Translations under genes and position numbers: made by a program
The notes under the pieces: generated by a model
What the model saw: the letters and a program-made list of their open reading frames with translations, nothing else
Databases searched by the model: none
Told to the model about the DNA's origin: nothing
Assembly: GCA_002154655.1 (NCBI GenBank)
Contig: NGUZ01000003.1
Coordinates: 1-64,000, forward strand
Reading direction: 5' to 3'
Source: Corynebacterium kefirresidentii
GTDB lineage: Bacteria > Actinomycetota > Actinomycetes > Mycobacteriales > Mycobacteriaceae
Length of the DNA stretch: 64,000 nucleotides
Shown: positions 24,598 to 33,931 of the stretch, one piece after another
Layout of the letters: every line of letters begins with the position of its first letter
Numbering within the stretch: position 1 is the first letter of the stretch

Positions 24598-27183
24598 CTA
24601 GATTACCCCTTTGAGGGAAGCGATGTCGCGCTCGCTGCGCCCCGGCACGCGGGAGTAGCGCTCCGGCATGCAGGTAAAGACCAGCACCTGATTATCTCGT
24701 CCCACGTGGGAAAAGAGCGTAGCCATGAGCTGTAGGCGGTGCGCGTCGGTAGAACCCAGCGCATCGTCTACGATGACCGGCACGGACTCTGCCCCTACCA
24801 ATTGCGCAATGGCAAAGCGGGTGAGGATGGCTAGCTGCTCGCGCGCACCGCCGGACAAGCTGGCCAGGTTCACCGTCTCTTTGTCCTGGGTACGGGCGGT
24901 CACGCGGAGATCTTCATCGAGCTCGAAGGTGATATCGCCACCATAAACGGTGCGAGCCAGCTGTGAGAGTGCGTCCACGAAGGGCGCGGCATAGCGTTGG
25001 CGGGCGGCATCGCGGTGCTTGAGTAAAAGTTCGCGCAGATAGCGAGCTGCTTGCGCGCGCTTGTCTACGCTCTCGTACACCGCGCGAGCCATCTCTACCG
25101 CTGCGGTGGCCTGCTGGGCGCGCTCGGCGGCACCAGAGTGGAAGTTGATTTCGCTCGATAGTCTGCCGAGGTCCACCTCACAACGCTGGATGCGTCCAGT
25201 GAGGTATTCCAGGTGGGACTGCGCGCCTTCTACCAGCGAATTGGCGGTATCAAGATCGACCGCTTCCATCTGCTCCAGCTGCCCGCGCAGCTGTGCCACG
25301 ACGGTCTCCAAACGGGTGACCTCGGCATGGAGCGCCTCGTCGGCGGCATGCTCGCGCGCGGAGGAAAGCTCCCTGGTCACGCGCTGTGCATTCTCGCGGG
25401 CGGCGCTCAACTCGGCGTTTAAGCGCACTACCTCGTGGGCAAGACGGCTTTCGCGATACGGCACCAGCTCGCGGTCAAGCGCATTGACTTTTTCGCTGGC
25501 TGCTTCTTCCGCGGCTTCGGCGGCAGCGAGATCGACCTCACCCGCATCTTCAAGGTCCGCCACCTTCTCAGACAAAGCGGAATGCTGGGCGCGGAGGTCG
25601 CCTAAATCATCCGGCCCCAGTTCCACGGCAAGAGCCCGGGTGGCGGCATCCAGAGTGTCGTTGAGCGCGCGGTGCTCCTCATGGGTCTTTTCGGCCGCTT
25701 CGACAGAATCCACGCCAAGGGTATCGAGCAGGTCCTGCAGCCGCGTGCGGGCCTGTTCCACATCGCGCAGGGTGGCTTCGGCCGAATAGGACCCAGCGGA
25801 GAAGCGGGCGGTGATTTCACCAATGGTGATAACTCGGGCGTCGACAAGCTCGATGGCGGTGTCCTCGCCTAGCTCGATGTCTTCCCCATCAACACGGATC
25901 CTAGAACCATCCGGACCCGAAAAGTGCACCTTGGCGGCCGCAGCCTCGTGCAGGCGCGTGGCCACAGACAGCGCCGAGTCCGCCTTATGCAGGCTGCTGA
26001 TATCGGCCGCGGTAATCTCGCGTCCGCGCTGGGCAATGGCCGCGCGGGCTTGGTCTACCTCGGCGGCGAGAGCGTCGAGCGATTCCAACCGGGCGCTTAA
26101 CTGTTCAAATCTCTGCCTATCTTGCAGGCGGCGAGCCTGTTTGAGAGTGCTGCGGGCCGCGGCATAGTCCTCTTTTGCCTCTGCCAGGCGCTTGTCCAGT
26201 GACTCCTTTTCCGCAGCTTCTTCTTGAGCTTTTTCTTGCGCGCCGGTGAGCTTCTTCTCGGCGTCCTTGGCAGCCGTGGCAGATTCATCGGCTGCGGCGA
26301 CGAGCCCGGCGCGGTCGGTAACCGCTGCTTGGGCGCGGGCAAGATCCTCGATGGCGCGCTCGAGCGTGGCTTTGTGGGAATCCAGCGTGGCCTGCGCGGT
26401 TGCGGCTTCCTCCGCCTGGGTCCGCTTTTCAGTGAGATCGGCCCGGGCAGCGGGAAGCTCGGCTTCGGCGGCGGATTGGTCGCGCTGGAGTTGCTCGTAG
26501 CGTTCAACCACGGAATCAAGCTCGCGCAGCACGCGGGTGGCCTCGGCGTATTCTTCCTCGGCGTGTGCGAGGGCTTCGGCAGATCCCTTGTACTCGCCTG
26601 CCGGATTCCCCTTCGCGGCGGTGAAATAGCGCTGGTATTCCTTATCCACGCGGGCAAGGAGCGCGGAATCATCGCCGGAGACCTCTTCTTCGGCCAGGCC
26701 AGATTCGCGCTCCAAGGCACGGGTGAGGCTAGGAATGCCGACGGCCGAGATGGCCTCGCCGGTGTCGTCTTGGCGCATAAAGAGGGCGTCGACAAGCGAG
26801 CGGTCCAAGTGCTCCGAGAGAATACGCTCCAACTCATCATCGGCCTGACTGCCGGTAAATTGCGCCGGCCGCGGGGAAAAAATGTGTAGCTCGCAGGATT
26901 TCTTGGAAAGCCAGCGCTTGGCAATGCTAAAGCGGTAGTCGCCTACGCTTAGCTCGGCCTTAACCTCCGGGGCAACGTCCTTGCCCACCGGCTGCAGGGC
27001 GCGAATGCGCTTGGACCGGCCACTGTGCTTTTCGGTCAGCACCACATCGAGCGCCTCCACGATGGTGGATTTGCCGGCCTCGTTCTCGCCGTGGATAACC
27101 ACGACTCCGGTCTCAGGAAGCTCATCCAGGACTAGGTGCTCAATGCCGCGGACGTTATTAAGTTCTAGGCGGTGAATGCGCAT
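24598..27183 (-). CDS. SbcC/Rad50-like AAA ATPase without a zinc hook
   Basis: 861 residues. Walker A GENEAGKST at 32-40, long coiled coils (about 170-415 and 465-700), ABC signature LSGGAREQLA at 776-785, Walker B VPVIVDDALGSTD at about 801-813. Such ATPases open or scan DNA ends for a partner nuclease, here the SbcD-like protein encoded just upstream with an overlapping stop/start. Two oddities: no CxxC zinc hook is present, and a beta-rich insert with RIRVDGEDIELGEDTAIEL interrupts the coiled coils at about 415-465. Length and layout fit YhaN-like proteins better than true SbcC. Confidence 0.88.
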   Translation of the reverse strand: MRIHRLELNNVRGIEHLVLDELPETGVVVIHGENEAGKSTIVEALDVVLTEKHSGRSKRIRALQPVGKDVAPEVKAELSVGDYRFSIAKRWLSKKSCELHIFSPRPAQFTGSQADDELERILSEHLDRSLVDALFMRQDDTGEAISAVGIPSLTRALERESGLAEEEVSGDDSALLARVDKEYQRYFTAAKGNPAGEYKGSAEALAHAEEEYAEATRVLRELDSVVERYEQLQRDQSAAEAELPAARADLTEKRTQAEEAATAQATLDSHKATLERAIEDLARAQAAVTDRAGLVAAADESATAAKDAEKKLTGAQEKAQEEAAEKESLDKRLAEAKEDYAAARSTLKQARRLQDRQRFEQLSARLESLDALAAEVDQARAAIAQRGREITAADISSLHKADSALSVATRLHEAAAAKVHFSGPDGSRIRVDGEDIELGEDTAIELVDARVITIGEITARFSAGSYSAEATLRDVEQARTRLQDLLDTLGVDSVEAAEKTHEEHRALNDTLDAATRALAVELGPDDLGDLRAQHSALSEKVADLEDAGEVDLAAAEAAEEAASEKVNALDRELVPYRESRLAHEVVRLNAELSAARENAQRVTRELSSAREHAADEALHAEVTRLETVVAQLRGQLEQMEAVDLDTANSLVEGAQSHLEYLTGRIQRCEVDLGRLSSEINFHSGAAERAQQATAAVEMARAVYESVDKRAQAARYLRELLLKHRDAARQRYAAPFVDALSQLARTVYGGDITFELDEDLRVTARTQDKETVNLASLSGGAREQLAILTRFAIAQLVGAESVPVIVDDALGSTDAHRLQLMATLFSHVGRDNQVLVFTCMPERYSRVPGRSERDIASLKGVI

Positions 27184-28301
27184 TAGGACTGTCCCTCCAG
27201 GCGGAATAGCAAGTTGGCAGCGTCGCGGGCGATGGGATCCTCGCGGTTATCCAGAAGCTCCTGCAGGGCCTCGGCCGCGTAGCCGGAGATATCGAGGCTA
27301 GCTAGTTCCTCCTCGCTGGGCTCAAGGTAGAGATCCATGGTGCGCTCGCGGGGGCGAAGGGAGGCAAAAACGGCCTCGTACTCATCTAGTCCGCGCTGCA
27401 GGCGGGCGTGGGCCTCGATGCCGAGCGTGCCGCGCAGGCTATATTTCACGGCCGTGCGCACCTTATCCGGGTACTCGTCCAAGCGTGCCAAGAACAGGTC
27501 CACGTCTTCGGCGGAATCCACGGCGGCATCGACGGCCTCAAAAGTCCAGCGTCCGATGCGGCGCTTCTCGACGTCCACTTCATCCCCCACACGCACCACC
27601 AGCGCATTGCCAGAATCCGACTCGCCGCCGCCGGTGATCGTTTCCTTATAATCCGTGGTCTCCGGGCTGCCGGAGAACCACACCCGGCCGGTGGTGCCGA
27701 GGCTGGCAGTGGAGTGGGTATCTCCGAGCGCCAGGTAGTCAATCACCCCGCGGTCCAGGCAGTCTTCAACGAAGGCTAGATCGATGGTATCGGCGTCATC
27801 CTCGCCAGAGCGGGAATCCACTTGCCCGTGACCAACGGCGACGCGAATGCCCTCGGCCGGCTCCAGCGGCTCGAGAGCGTGGCGGACTAAGTCGTGGTTC
27901 GCGCGCTTGGACAGGTACGGTGCGCCCACCAGCTCCACGCCGGGGGCCACCTCAATCGGCTGGGAGTCCGCAATAACGTGAACATTATCGGCGCTGGTCT
28001 TATAAAAGACCGAGTCCGCCACCAGCGGGTCATGATTGCCGGGCAGGACGTAGACCGGTACAGGTAGGCGCTTAAACATTTCCGTGGCGCGGGCGAGGAT
28101 TTCGCGGGAGAGGGAATTGTGCTCAAAGACATCGCCGGCTACGACGATGAATTCCGCCCCGGTGTCCTCGGCCAGCTCGCCCAGCCGCATGATGGCGGCT
28201 TCGCGGTCATCATTAAATCGGCCCTGGGCCTCGCCCTGCAAAAACCAGCGGGTCATGCCCAGCTGAAAATCGGAGGTATGGATGAACGTGGTAGCAGTCA
28301 T
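27183..28301 (-). CDS. SbcD/YhaO-like metallophosphoesterase (DNA repair nuclease)
   Basis: 372 residues. Mre11-type motifs in order: HTSDFQLG (usual D-x-H, here D-x-Q), VVAGDVFEHN, LPGNHDP, VGHGQVD, LALGDTHST. A C-terminal cap domain of about 100 residues follows. The Gln in motif I is also found in related actinobacterial proteins as I recall, so it need not mean loss of activity. Stop overlaps the ATPase start (TAATG-type), the normal arrangement for SbcD-SbcC pairs. Probable role: processing of DNA ends or hairpins together with that ATPase. Confidence 0.88.
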   Translation of the reverse strand: MTATTFIHTSDFQLGMTRWFLQGEAQGRFNDDREAAIMRLGELAEDTGAEFIVVAGDVFEHNSLSREILARATEMFKRLPVPVYVLPGNHDPLVADSVFYKTSADNVHVIADSQPIEVAPGVELVGAPYLSKRANHDLVRHALEPLEPAEGIRVAVGHGQVDSRSGEDDADTIDLAFVEDCLDRGVIDYLALGDTHSTASLGTTGRVWFSGSPETTDYKETITGGGESDSGNALVVRVGDEVDVEKRRIGRWTFEAVDAAVDSAEDVDLFLARLDEYPDKVRTAVKYSLRGTLGIEAHARLQRGLDEYEAVFASLRPRERTMDLYLEPSEEELASLDISGYAAEALQELLDNREDPIARDAANLLFRLEGQS

Positions 28302-29122
28302 TAGTGCGTGAGGTGGTAGTAGAGGTCTTCAATATCGGATACTGCGCGCAGAAGATCCAGGTTGGTATGCGAGACCGAACGCATGGCCTTGCGCAATAAG
28401 TCCGGGTCGGAATCATCGATGGCCGGGGCTACCTTGGGCTGCGGCAACTTCGGTAGCTCGCGGCCATTCCAGAAGATGTCATTCTTTTCTTCCTCGGACA
28501 GCCCGCTTGGGGTAAAGCTTTCGCGGCTGACTGTCTTGGCCTGTTCGAGGACCATGCGCTCTAGGCGGGCAAAATCCAGACCGCGCATATTAAAAATGAC
28601 AGCCGGGTCCGCATCAGCGCGGGTGGCGAGCTTATCGCCCACCGCCACGATGTGCTTGCACACGTACTCGCCGTCTGGGCAGTCACAGGTCAGGCGCAGG
28701 TCTTCGGCCTCGGGGGCGAAGAGGGTGTCTAGGGCGGCGTCGGCAAGCAGGCCTTTGCGTGCATTAGCAACGGAGTTGGGGGTGCGGGCGAATTCGGTGG
28801 CTAGCTGGGCAATATCGTCATTATTGCGGTAGGGCAACTGGATGAGCACCGCGAAGGGCTCATTCTGGGAGCCGGCCACGCGGCCGTGGATGGCGCCGTT
28901 GCGCACCTCCAGTCCCACGACGTGGCCGCCCTCGGCATACTGGCGGCCGCGAGTAATCCGGCCGCGATCCGCACCGTGGGAGGTAAAGGCCGCGATACGC
29001 GAGGCCGTCGTGGATAGGATGCGCCCGCTGCGGTCGACGTGATTGACCTCAGCCGGGGTGCTTACCCGCTTGCGGGTACCAAAATTGGCATAGATAACGT
29101 TGTCATCGCCTTTAACAGCCAT
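28301..29122 (-). CDS. SWIM zinc-finger protein
   Basis: 273 residues. The SWIM motif C-x-C-x(n)-C-x-H is seen as LTCDCPDGEYVCKHIVAV at about residues 170-187; the N-terminal 100 residues hold repeated beta strands (GHVVGLEVRNGAIHGRVAGS). SWIM proteins of this kind are usually encoded next to HepA-type SNF2 helicases, as here: the helicase ends 3 bases upstream. The SWIM domain may bind DNA or protein for the helicase (inference). Its stop overlaps the nuclease start. Confidence 0.85.
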   Translation of the reverse strand: MAVKGDDNVIYANFGTRKRVSTPAEVNHVDRSGRILSTTASRIAAFTSHGADRGRITRGRQYAEGGHVVGLEVRNGAIHGRVAGSQNEPFAVLIQLPYRNNDDIAQLATEFARTPNSVANARKGLLADAALDTLFAPEAEDLRLTCDCPDGEYVCKHIVAVGDKLATRADADPAVIFNMRGLDFARLERMVLEQAKTVSRESFTPSGLSEEEKNDIFWNGRELPKLPQPKVAPAIDDSDPDLLRKAMRSVSHTNLDLLRAVSDIEDLYYHLTH

Positions 29123-29125
29123 GGA

Positions 29126-32100
29126 TTATTCCCTCCCCCGGTAGCTCATGAGTGCGGCCAGCTGATCTGGATCCAGCTCGGTAAGCCAGCCCTCGCCCTC
29201 GCCCACGACGGCGCCGGCCAGCTGCGTCTTACCGTCCAAAATGTCCTGGATGGATTCCTCCAGCGTACCCGCGGTGATCATCTTATATACCTGCACATTG
29301 CGGCGCTGGCCGATGCGGAAGGCGCGGTCCGTCGCCTGGTTTTCCACCGCCGGGTTCCACCAGCGGTCCATGTGGACGACGATGGAAGCGGCCGTCAGGT
29401 TCAGGCCGGTACCGCCGGCCTTGAGAGAAAGGATCATCGCCGGCGGACCATCCTCGGACTGGAAGTCTTCCACCATCTGGTCGCGCTTATTTTTGCTCAC
29501 CCCGCCGTGGAGGAAGGGTATCTCCCGGCCGAGCTGATCGCTAAGGTATGGCTGCAGGATATCGCCAAAGGCCTTGTATTGGGTAAAGACCAAGAGGCGC
29601 TCGCCGGATTCAGTGGCCTGGTCCACGATGCGCATGAGTTCTTTAACCTTGCCGGAGCGATGCTTACCCTTGATCGTCACCGGCGAGCTATCGCCCAGGT
29701 AATGCGCGGGGTGATTACAAATCTGCTTGATACGGGTGAGCGAGGACAGCACCAGCCCGCGCTTATTCATTCCCGTAGCTTCCTGCAGGTCTTTTTTCAC
29801 TTGGTTGACCAGTGCTTTATACAGGGCAGCCTGCTCGGTGGTCATGGAAACGGTAAGGATTTGCTCGGACTTTTCTGGCAGATCATCGATAATATTCGGA
29901 TCCGTCTTCACGCGGCGAAGGATAAACGGCGCGGTGAGCTGGCGCAGGCGTTCAGACATCTCTTCGTCATCATTGCGCTCGATGGCCTTAGCAAAGTGAT
30001 TGCGGAAGAACGAGGCGGTGCCCAATACTCCGGGATTACAAAAGTCCAGGATGGAGCGCATCTCTGAGAGGCGATTTTCCACCGGGGTACCGGTCAGCGC
30101 CACGCGGTGCTCCGAGGGCAGCGAACGCACGGCCTTGGACGAGCGCGTCGCAGAGTTCTTGATGGCCTGGGCCTCATCTAGAACAACGCGCTGCCAGCCT
30201 ACCTCGCCCATGTCCTTAAAATCGCGGCCCACGGTGCCATATGTGGTGATAACCAGGTCGCACTCAGTAGCGGATTGAGCGAAGTCTTCGCCCCGCGGGC
30301 GGCTTGAACCATGTTGCACCATAACCTTGAAATCCGGGACGAAGCGCTGCGCCTCGCGCGCCCAGTTTCCTACCACGGAGGTTGGCGCCACGACGAGCGT
30401 GGGGCCAGTCTGCTCACCGCGCTCCTTTTCCACCGCGAGAAGGGACAGTAGTTGGAGGGTTTTGCCGAGCCCCATGTCGTCGGCAAGCACGGCGCCTATG
30501 CCATTGCGAGACATCCAGTACAGCCAGTCGACGCCGCGACGCTGGTATTCGCGCAGCTCCGCATGGACAGTTTTGGGAATGTCCACGCGCTCTGGGGCGA
30601 CCTTATCCACCCCGCCGAGCAGGGCCGTATGCCAGGTACTGCCGGTGAACTCGATGGGTTCTTGGGTCATGGACTCGAGCGCCAGCTCGCGCAGCTCGGC
30701 CACGGTAACCTGCTCGTGTTCTTCGCCGCCCTCGTTGAACTCTTGGCGGCGCCGCTCCACGTCCGCCATCAATGCTTCCCACCCAGGCTCTTCGAGCTGC
30801 TTGGCCATCTCTGCGGTGGCGGCTAGCTGCTCTAGCTCCTTCTTTTTGCGCGCTAGGGACTTCTCCCGCAGCGCGTCCATATAGCCGGTGACCTGGGAGA
30901 CAACCTGCTTATCGGCCATGACCCATTTGCCGCGCAATTGGATAAGTCCGGACTTGGAGTTGACCAGGTCCTCCATTTCTTCCTCGGTCAACTCCACATC
31001 GCCCACGGACATGCGCCAGTTATAGTCCACCAGCTTATTCATGCCGATGTGCTTTTTAGTGGCGGCCTCGGCCGGATCGCGGGCCTCGTGGGTTTCCAGC
31101 TTGGCCTTCGTTTCCATCTGCGCCCAGGCCTTGGGCAGCATGACAGTCACGCCACTGGCCTTGAGCTTGTCCACCTCGTGAGTGACAAAATGGGTGAGCT
31201 GGTGGGTTTCTAAGTAGACATCCCAGTCACCATCGCCAGGTTGCGGCAGTTGTGCGGTCTCCCCCAGCGTGGGAGCGATGCGCACGGCCTTGCGGTGGGC
31301 TTCCCTCAGCTTTTCGACGCTCGCCCTATCCAGACTCTGCGCTGACACCGGCCGCGGAGCATCCGTGCCCGAGCGCACCCGCACGCGCACCGGCCACTTG
31401 GCCGCATCCGGGTCATCTTCTGCCGGTTCTTCCACGATGTAGACCAATTGGAGTTCCACCTCGTAGATGGAATTCTTCCACTCATTGAGCCCGCGCAAAA
31501 GCTGCGCGCGCCCACGCCGGATCGGCCGCGTATCGAGCAGGGCGCGGGCGAACTCGTGCCACGGCATCGGCCGCGGTGCCTCCGCCACGGGCCGCAGCTC
31601 ACGAAACGCGATCCAGTGCGTGAGTTCATCGGCCATGTCATCCGACAGCGCCCGGTTATTAACATGCAAGATGCCGGGCGCGGCCGCCATCATCTCTGCA
31701 AGCCACCCGCGCTCCCCCAAGCCGGAGGCCAGCTGCCACATGGGGAACCACTCATTGGCCTGGTAGGCCAACCGGAACGTCACGCGCCCTGCGCGCACGA
31801 ATTTGCATAACCCCCCATAGGCGTGGAGCAGCCACTGGAGGTCAGGGGCGATGGTGGCAGGCGGCTTGTGATTCAGGTGTTCCATCTGGGCGAGCGCCGC
31901 GACGGCCTCTTCTGGGCCGAACATCGCCATCGGCACCATCAAAGAGACGTCCTTGCCCTTGGGTGTGCGCAGCGAGACCCGCGCCCGGTTGCGGAAAGAT
32001 TTCTTCCCCAGGATGGACTCCACCGCTGGCGGGAAGGTGCCTTCAGGAACGGCATTGGGCATGACGATCTTGTGCCCTTCTACCTGTTCAATCCACAGAC

Positions 32101-32161
32101 CAAGCCCCGTAACGGGGAGCCATAGTCCATGCACGAGGTAAGAAGCCATAACCGCCAGCAT
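29126..32161 (-). CDS. SNF2-family DEAD/DEAH helicase (HepA-like)
   Basis: 1011 residues. The N-terminal 500 residues include the bacterial SNF2 helicase-associated region. The motor follows: LADDMGLGKTLQ (motif I), VVAPTSVVGNW (Ia), VVLDEAQAIKN (II), LTGTPVENRLSEM (III), LSLKAGGTGLNLTAA (V) and ATDRAFRIGQRRNVQVYKM (VI). It is a DNA translocase of the Snf2 superfamily. The ATG at 32161 is preceded by GGAAGGG with good spacing; a second in-frame ATG lies four codons in. First gene of the six-gene cluster with the SWIM, SbcD-like, SbcC-like, MarR and 99-residue proteins. Confidence 0.92.
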   Translation of the reverse strand: MLAVMASYLVHGLWLPVTGLGLWIEQVEGHKIVMPNAVPEGTFPPAVESILGKKSFRNRARVSLRTPKGKDVSLMVPMAMFGPEEAVAALAQMEHLNHKPPATIAPDLQWLLHAYGGLCKFVRAGRVTFRLAYQANEWFPMWQLASGLGERGWLAEMMAAAPGILHVNNRALSDDMADELTHWIAFRELRPVAEAPRPMPWHEFARALLDTRPIRRGRAQLLRGLNEWKNSIYEVELQLVYIVEEPAEDDPDAAKWPVRVRVRSGTDAPRPVSAQSLDRASVEKLREAHRKAVRIAPTLGETAQLPQPGDGDWDVYLETHQLTHFVTHEVDKLKASGVTVMLPKAWAQMETKAKLETHEARDPAEAATKKHIGMNKLVDYNWRMSVGDVELTEEEMEDLVNSKSGLIQLRGKWVMADKQVVSQVTGYMDALREKSLARKKKELEQLAATAEMAKQLEEPGWEALMADVERRRQEFNEGGEEHEQVTVAELRELALESMTQEPIEFTGSTWHTALLGGVDKVAPERVDIPKTVHAELREYQRRGVDWLYWMSRNGIGAVLADDMGLGKTLQLLSLLAVEKERGEQTGPTLVVAPTSVVGNWAREAQRFVPDFKVMVQHGSSRPRGEDFAQSATECDLVITTYGTVGRDFKDMGEVGWQRVVLDEAQAIKNSATRSSKAVRSLPSEHRVALTGTPVENRLSEMRSILDFCNPGVLGTASFFRNHFAKAIERNDDEEMSERLRQLTAPFILRRVKTDPNIIDDLPEKSEQILTVSMTTEQAALYKALVNQVKKDLQEATGMNKRGLVLSSLTRIKQICNHPAHYLGDSSPVTIKGKHRSGKVKELMRIVDQATESGERLLVFTQYKAFGDILQPYLSDQLGREIPFLHGGVSKNKRDQMVEDFQSEDGPPAMILSLKAGGTGLNLTAASIVVHMDRWWNPAVENQATDRAFRIGQRRNVQVYKMITAGTLEESIQDILDGKTQLAGAVVGEGEGWLTELDPDQLAALMSYRGRE

Positions 32162-32328
32162 AGCAGCCCTTCCAATTTTGTTACACGCTCGTTATATTGC
32201 CTCCTTTCCCCAGTTGAACGACAGAAATTCTCATCGGAGATCTATGCCACACCTGTATTTTCGCTTGGGTTAACCTTGTGACCCCGTTAACGTGAATGTG
32301 TCCTACATATCACTACAAGGAGTAAAAC

Positions 32329-33894
32329 GTGCAAGATTCAACTTGGTACGTCATTGCGATGATCGTGTATCTCCTCGCAATGGCAGCCATTGGCTACTGG
32401 AGCTACAAACAAACCGACCAATATGATGATTATGTTTTGGGCGGCCGTGGCCTGCACCCATTCGTAGCGGCTCTTTCCGCTGGCGCATCCGATATGTCCG
32501 GCTGGCTACTCATGGGCCTGCCCGGCGCCCTCTTCCTCTCCGGTATGTCCGAGCTGTGGATGGCCATTGGCCTGCTCGTCGGCTGCTGGGCTAACTGGAA
32601 GTGGGTCGCACCGCGTCTGCGTTCTTACTCGGAAATCGCGGCCAACTCGATTACGGTGCCGTCCTTTTTTGAAAACCGCCTGCACGATAAGTCCCGCCTG
32701 CTGCGCATTATCTCCGCAGCCATCATTATCTTCTTCTTTACCTTCTACGTCTCCTCCGGCATGGTTTCCGGTGGCCGCTACTTCGAGTCCACCTTCGGTG
32801 GCGACTACCTCACCGGCATGCTCGTCATCGCTGCGGTGACCATCTTCTACACCTTCGTCGGCGGCTTCTTGGCGGTGTCTTACACGGACGTCGTCCAGGG
32901 CGTTCTTATGTTCGTCGCCCTGATGATCGTGCCGATCATGGCCATTGTCTCTCTCAGCGATCCATCCTCGATCTTCTCGTTTGCCGCCAATAATCCCTAT
33001 GGCACCGATGGCGTAGTGGAAAATGACAGCTACTTTTCCATGTTCGCAGGCGTATCCGCCGGCGTTATCATCGGCAACCTGGCCTGGGGCTTGGGCTACT
33101 TTGGCCAGCCGCACATCGTTGTCCGTTTCATGGCGCTGCGTAAGCCTTCCGACGCCAGCCAAGGCCGCTTCTACGGCGTGACTTGGATGGGTCTGTCCGT
33201 CATCGGCGCAATCTTCGTCGCGCTCTCTGGCACCGTTTACTTCACCCAAACCGGCCACAGCATTACCGACCAGGACAATTTCGAAACCATCTTCCTGGAC
33301 ATGGCACAGGCCATGATGCACCCGTTGCCCGCAGGCTTCGTCCTGACCGCGGTTCTAGCCGCCATCATGTCCACCATGTCTTCCCAGATGCTCGTCGTCT
33401 CTACTTCCCTCATCGAGGACCTTTTCCTCATTTTTGCCAAGAAGAAGCCAGGCGAGCAGGTCCTCATCAACCTCTCCCGCACCGCAATCGTTGCCATCGC
33501 GGTCATTGCTGCCCTCTTGGCAATCAACCCGTCCGACTCCATCCTTGGCCTGGTTGGCTTTGCGTGGGCAGGCTTCGGTTCCGCTTTCGGCCCAATCATC
33601 TTGCTGTCCCTGTACTGGAAGCGTTTCAACGCCACCGGCGCGATTGCCGGCATGCTCACCGGCGCCATCGTAGCCATCGGCTGGGGCATGTCTCCGCTTT
33701 CCGATACCCTCTACGAGATGGTTCCTGGCTTCTTCCTGGCCCTCATCGTGGCCGTCATCGTCACCAAGCTCACCAAGGAGCCAGCACCGGAAGTTGTTAG
33801 CGAGTTTGAAGAGGCCACCAAGCTGGCCAAACTCGTGGAAAAGGACTCCAGCCTCGACTTCGAGGAGGCCGCGGAAAAGGTCACCGATAAATAA
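32329..33894 (+). CDS. putP: Sodium/proline symporter PutP
   Basis: 521 residues with about 13 helices of the sodium-solute symporter family. Seen: GYWSYKQTDQYDDYVLGGRGL, ALSAGASDMSGWLLMGLPGA (sodium-binding helix 2, PutP signature), GLGYFGQPHIVVRFMAL and the FAWAGFGSAFGPIILLSLYWKRFN motif, all characteristic of PutP. Imports proline with sodium. Starts with GTG after AAGGAGTA. Two GTTAAC elements lie upstream in the region shared with the divergent SNF2 gene. The stop lies in a small CCGAT/ATCGG hairpin. Confidence 0.93.
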   Translation: MQDSTWYVIAMIVYLLAMAAIGYWSYKQTDQYDDYVLGGRGLHPFVAALSAGASDMSGWLLMGLPGALFLSGMSELWMAIGLLVGCWANWKWVAPRLRSYSEIAANSITVPSFFENRLHDKSRLLRIISAAIIIFFFTFYVSSGMVSGGRYFESTFGGDYLTGMLVIAAVTIFYTFVGGFLAVSYTDVVQGVLMFVALMIVPIMAIVSLSDPSSIFSFAANNPYGTDGVVENDSYFSMFAGVSAGVIIGNLAWGLGYFGQPHIVVRFMALRKPSDASQGRFYGVTWMGLSVIGAIFVALSGTVYFTQTGHSITDQDNFETIFLDMAQAMMHPLPAGFVLTAVLAAIMSTMSSQMLVVSTSLIEDLFLIFAKKKPGEQVLINLSRTAIVAIAVIAALLAINPSDSILGLVGFAWAGFGSAFGPIILLSLYWKRFNATGAIAGMLTGAIVAIGWGMSPLSDTLYEMVPGFFLALIVAVIVTKLTKEPAPEVVSEFEEATKLAKLVEKDSSLDFEEAAEKVTDK

Positions 33895-33931
33895 TCGGAA
33901 CCATCACGGACTCCACGCAGTCCAATAGGAC

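Noticed and set aside
25061..26889. Long open frames on the strand opposite the Rad50-like and SNF2 genes
   Set aside because: They are Arg/Ser/Ala-rich shadows of GC-rich coding sequence with no motifs and no ribosome sites.
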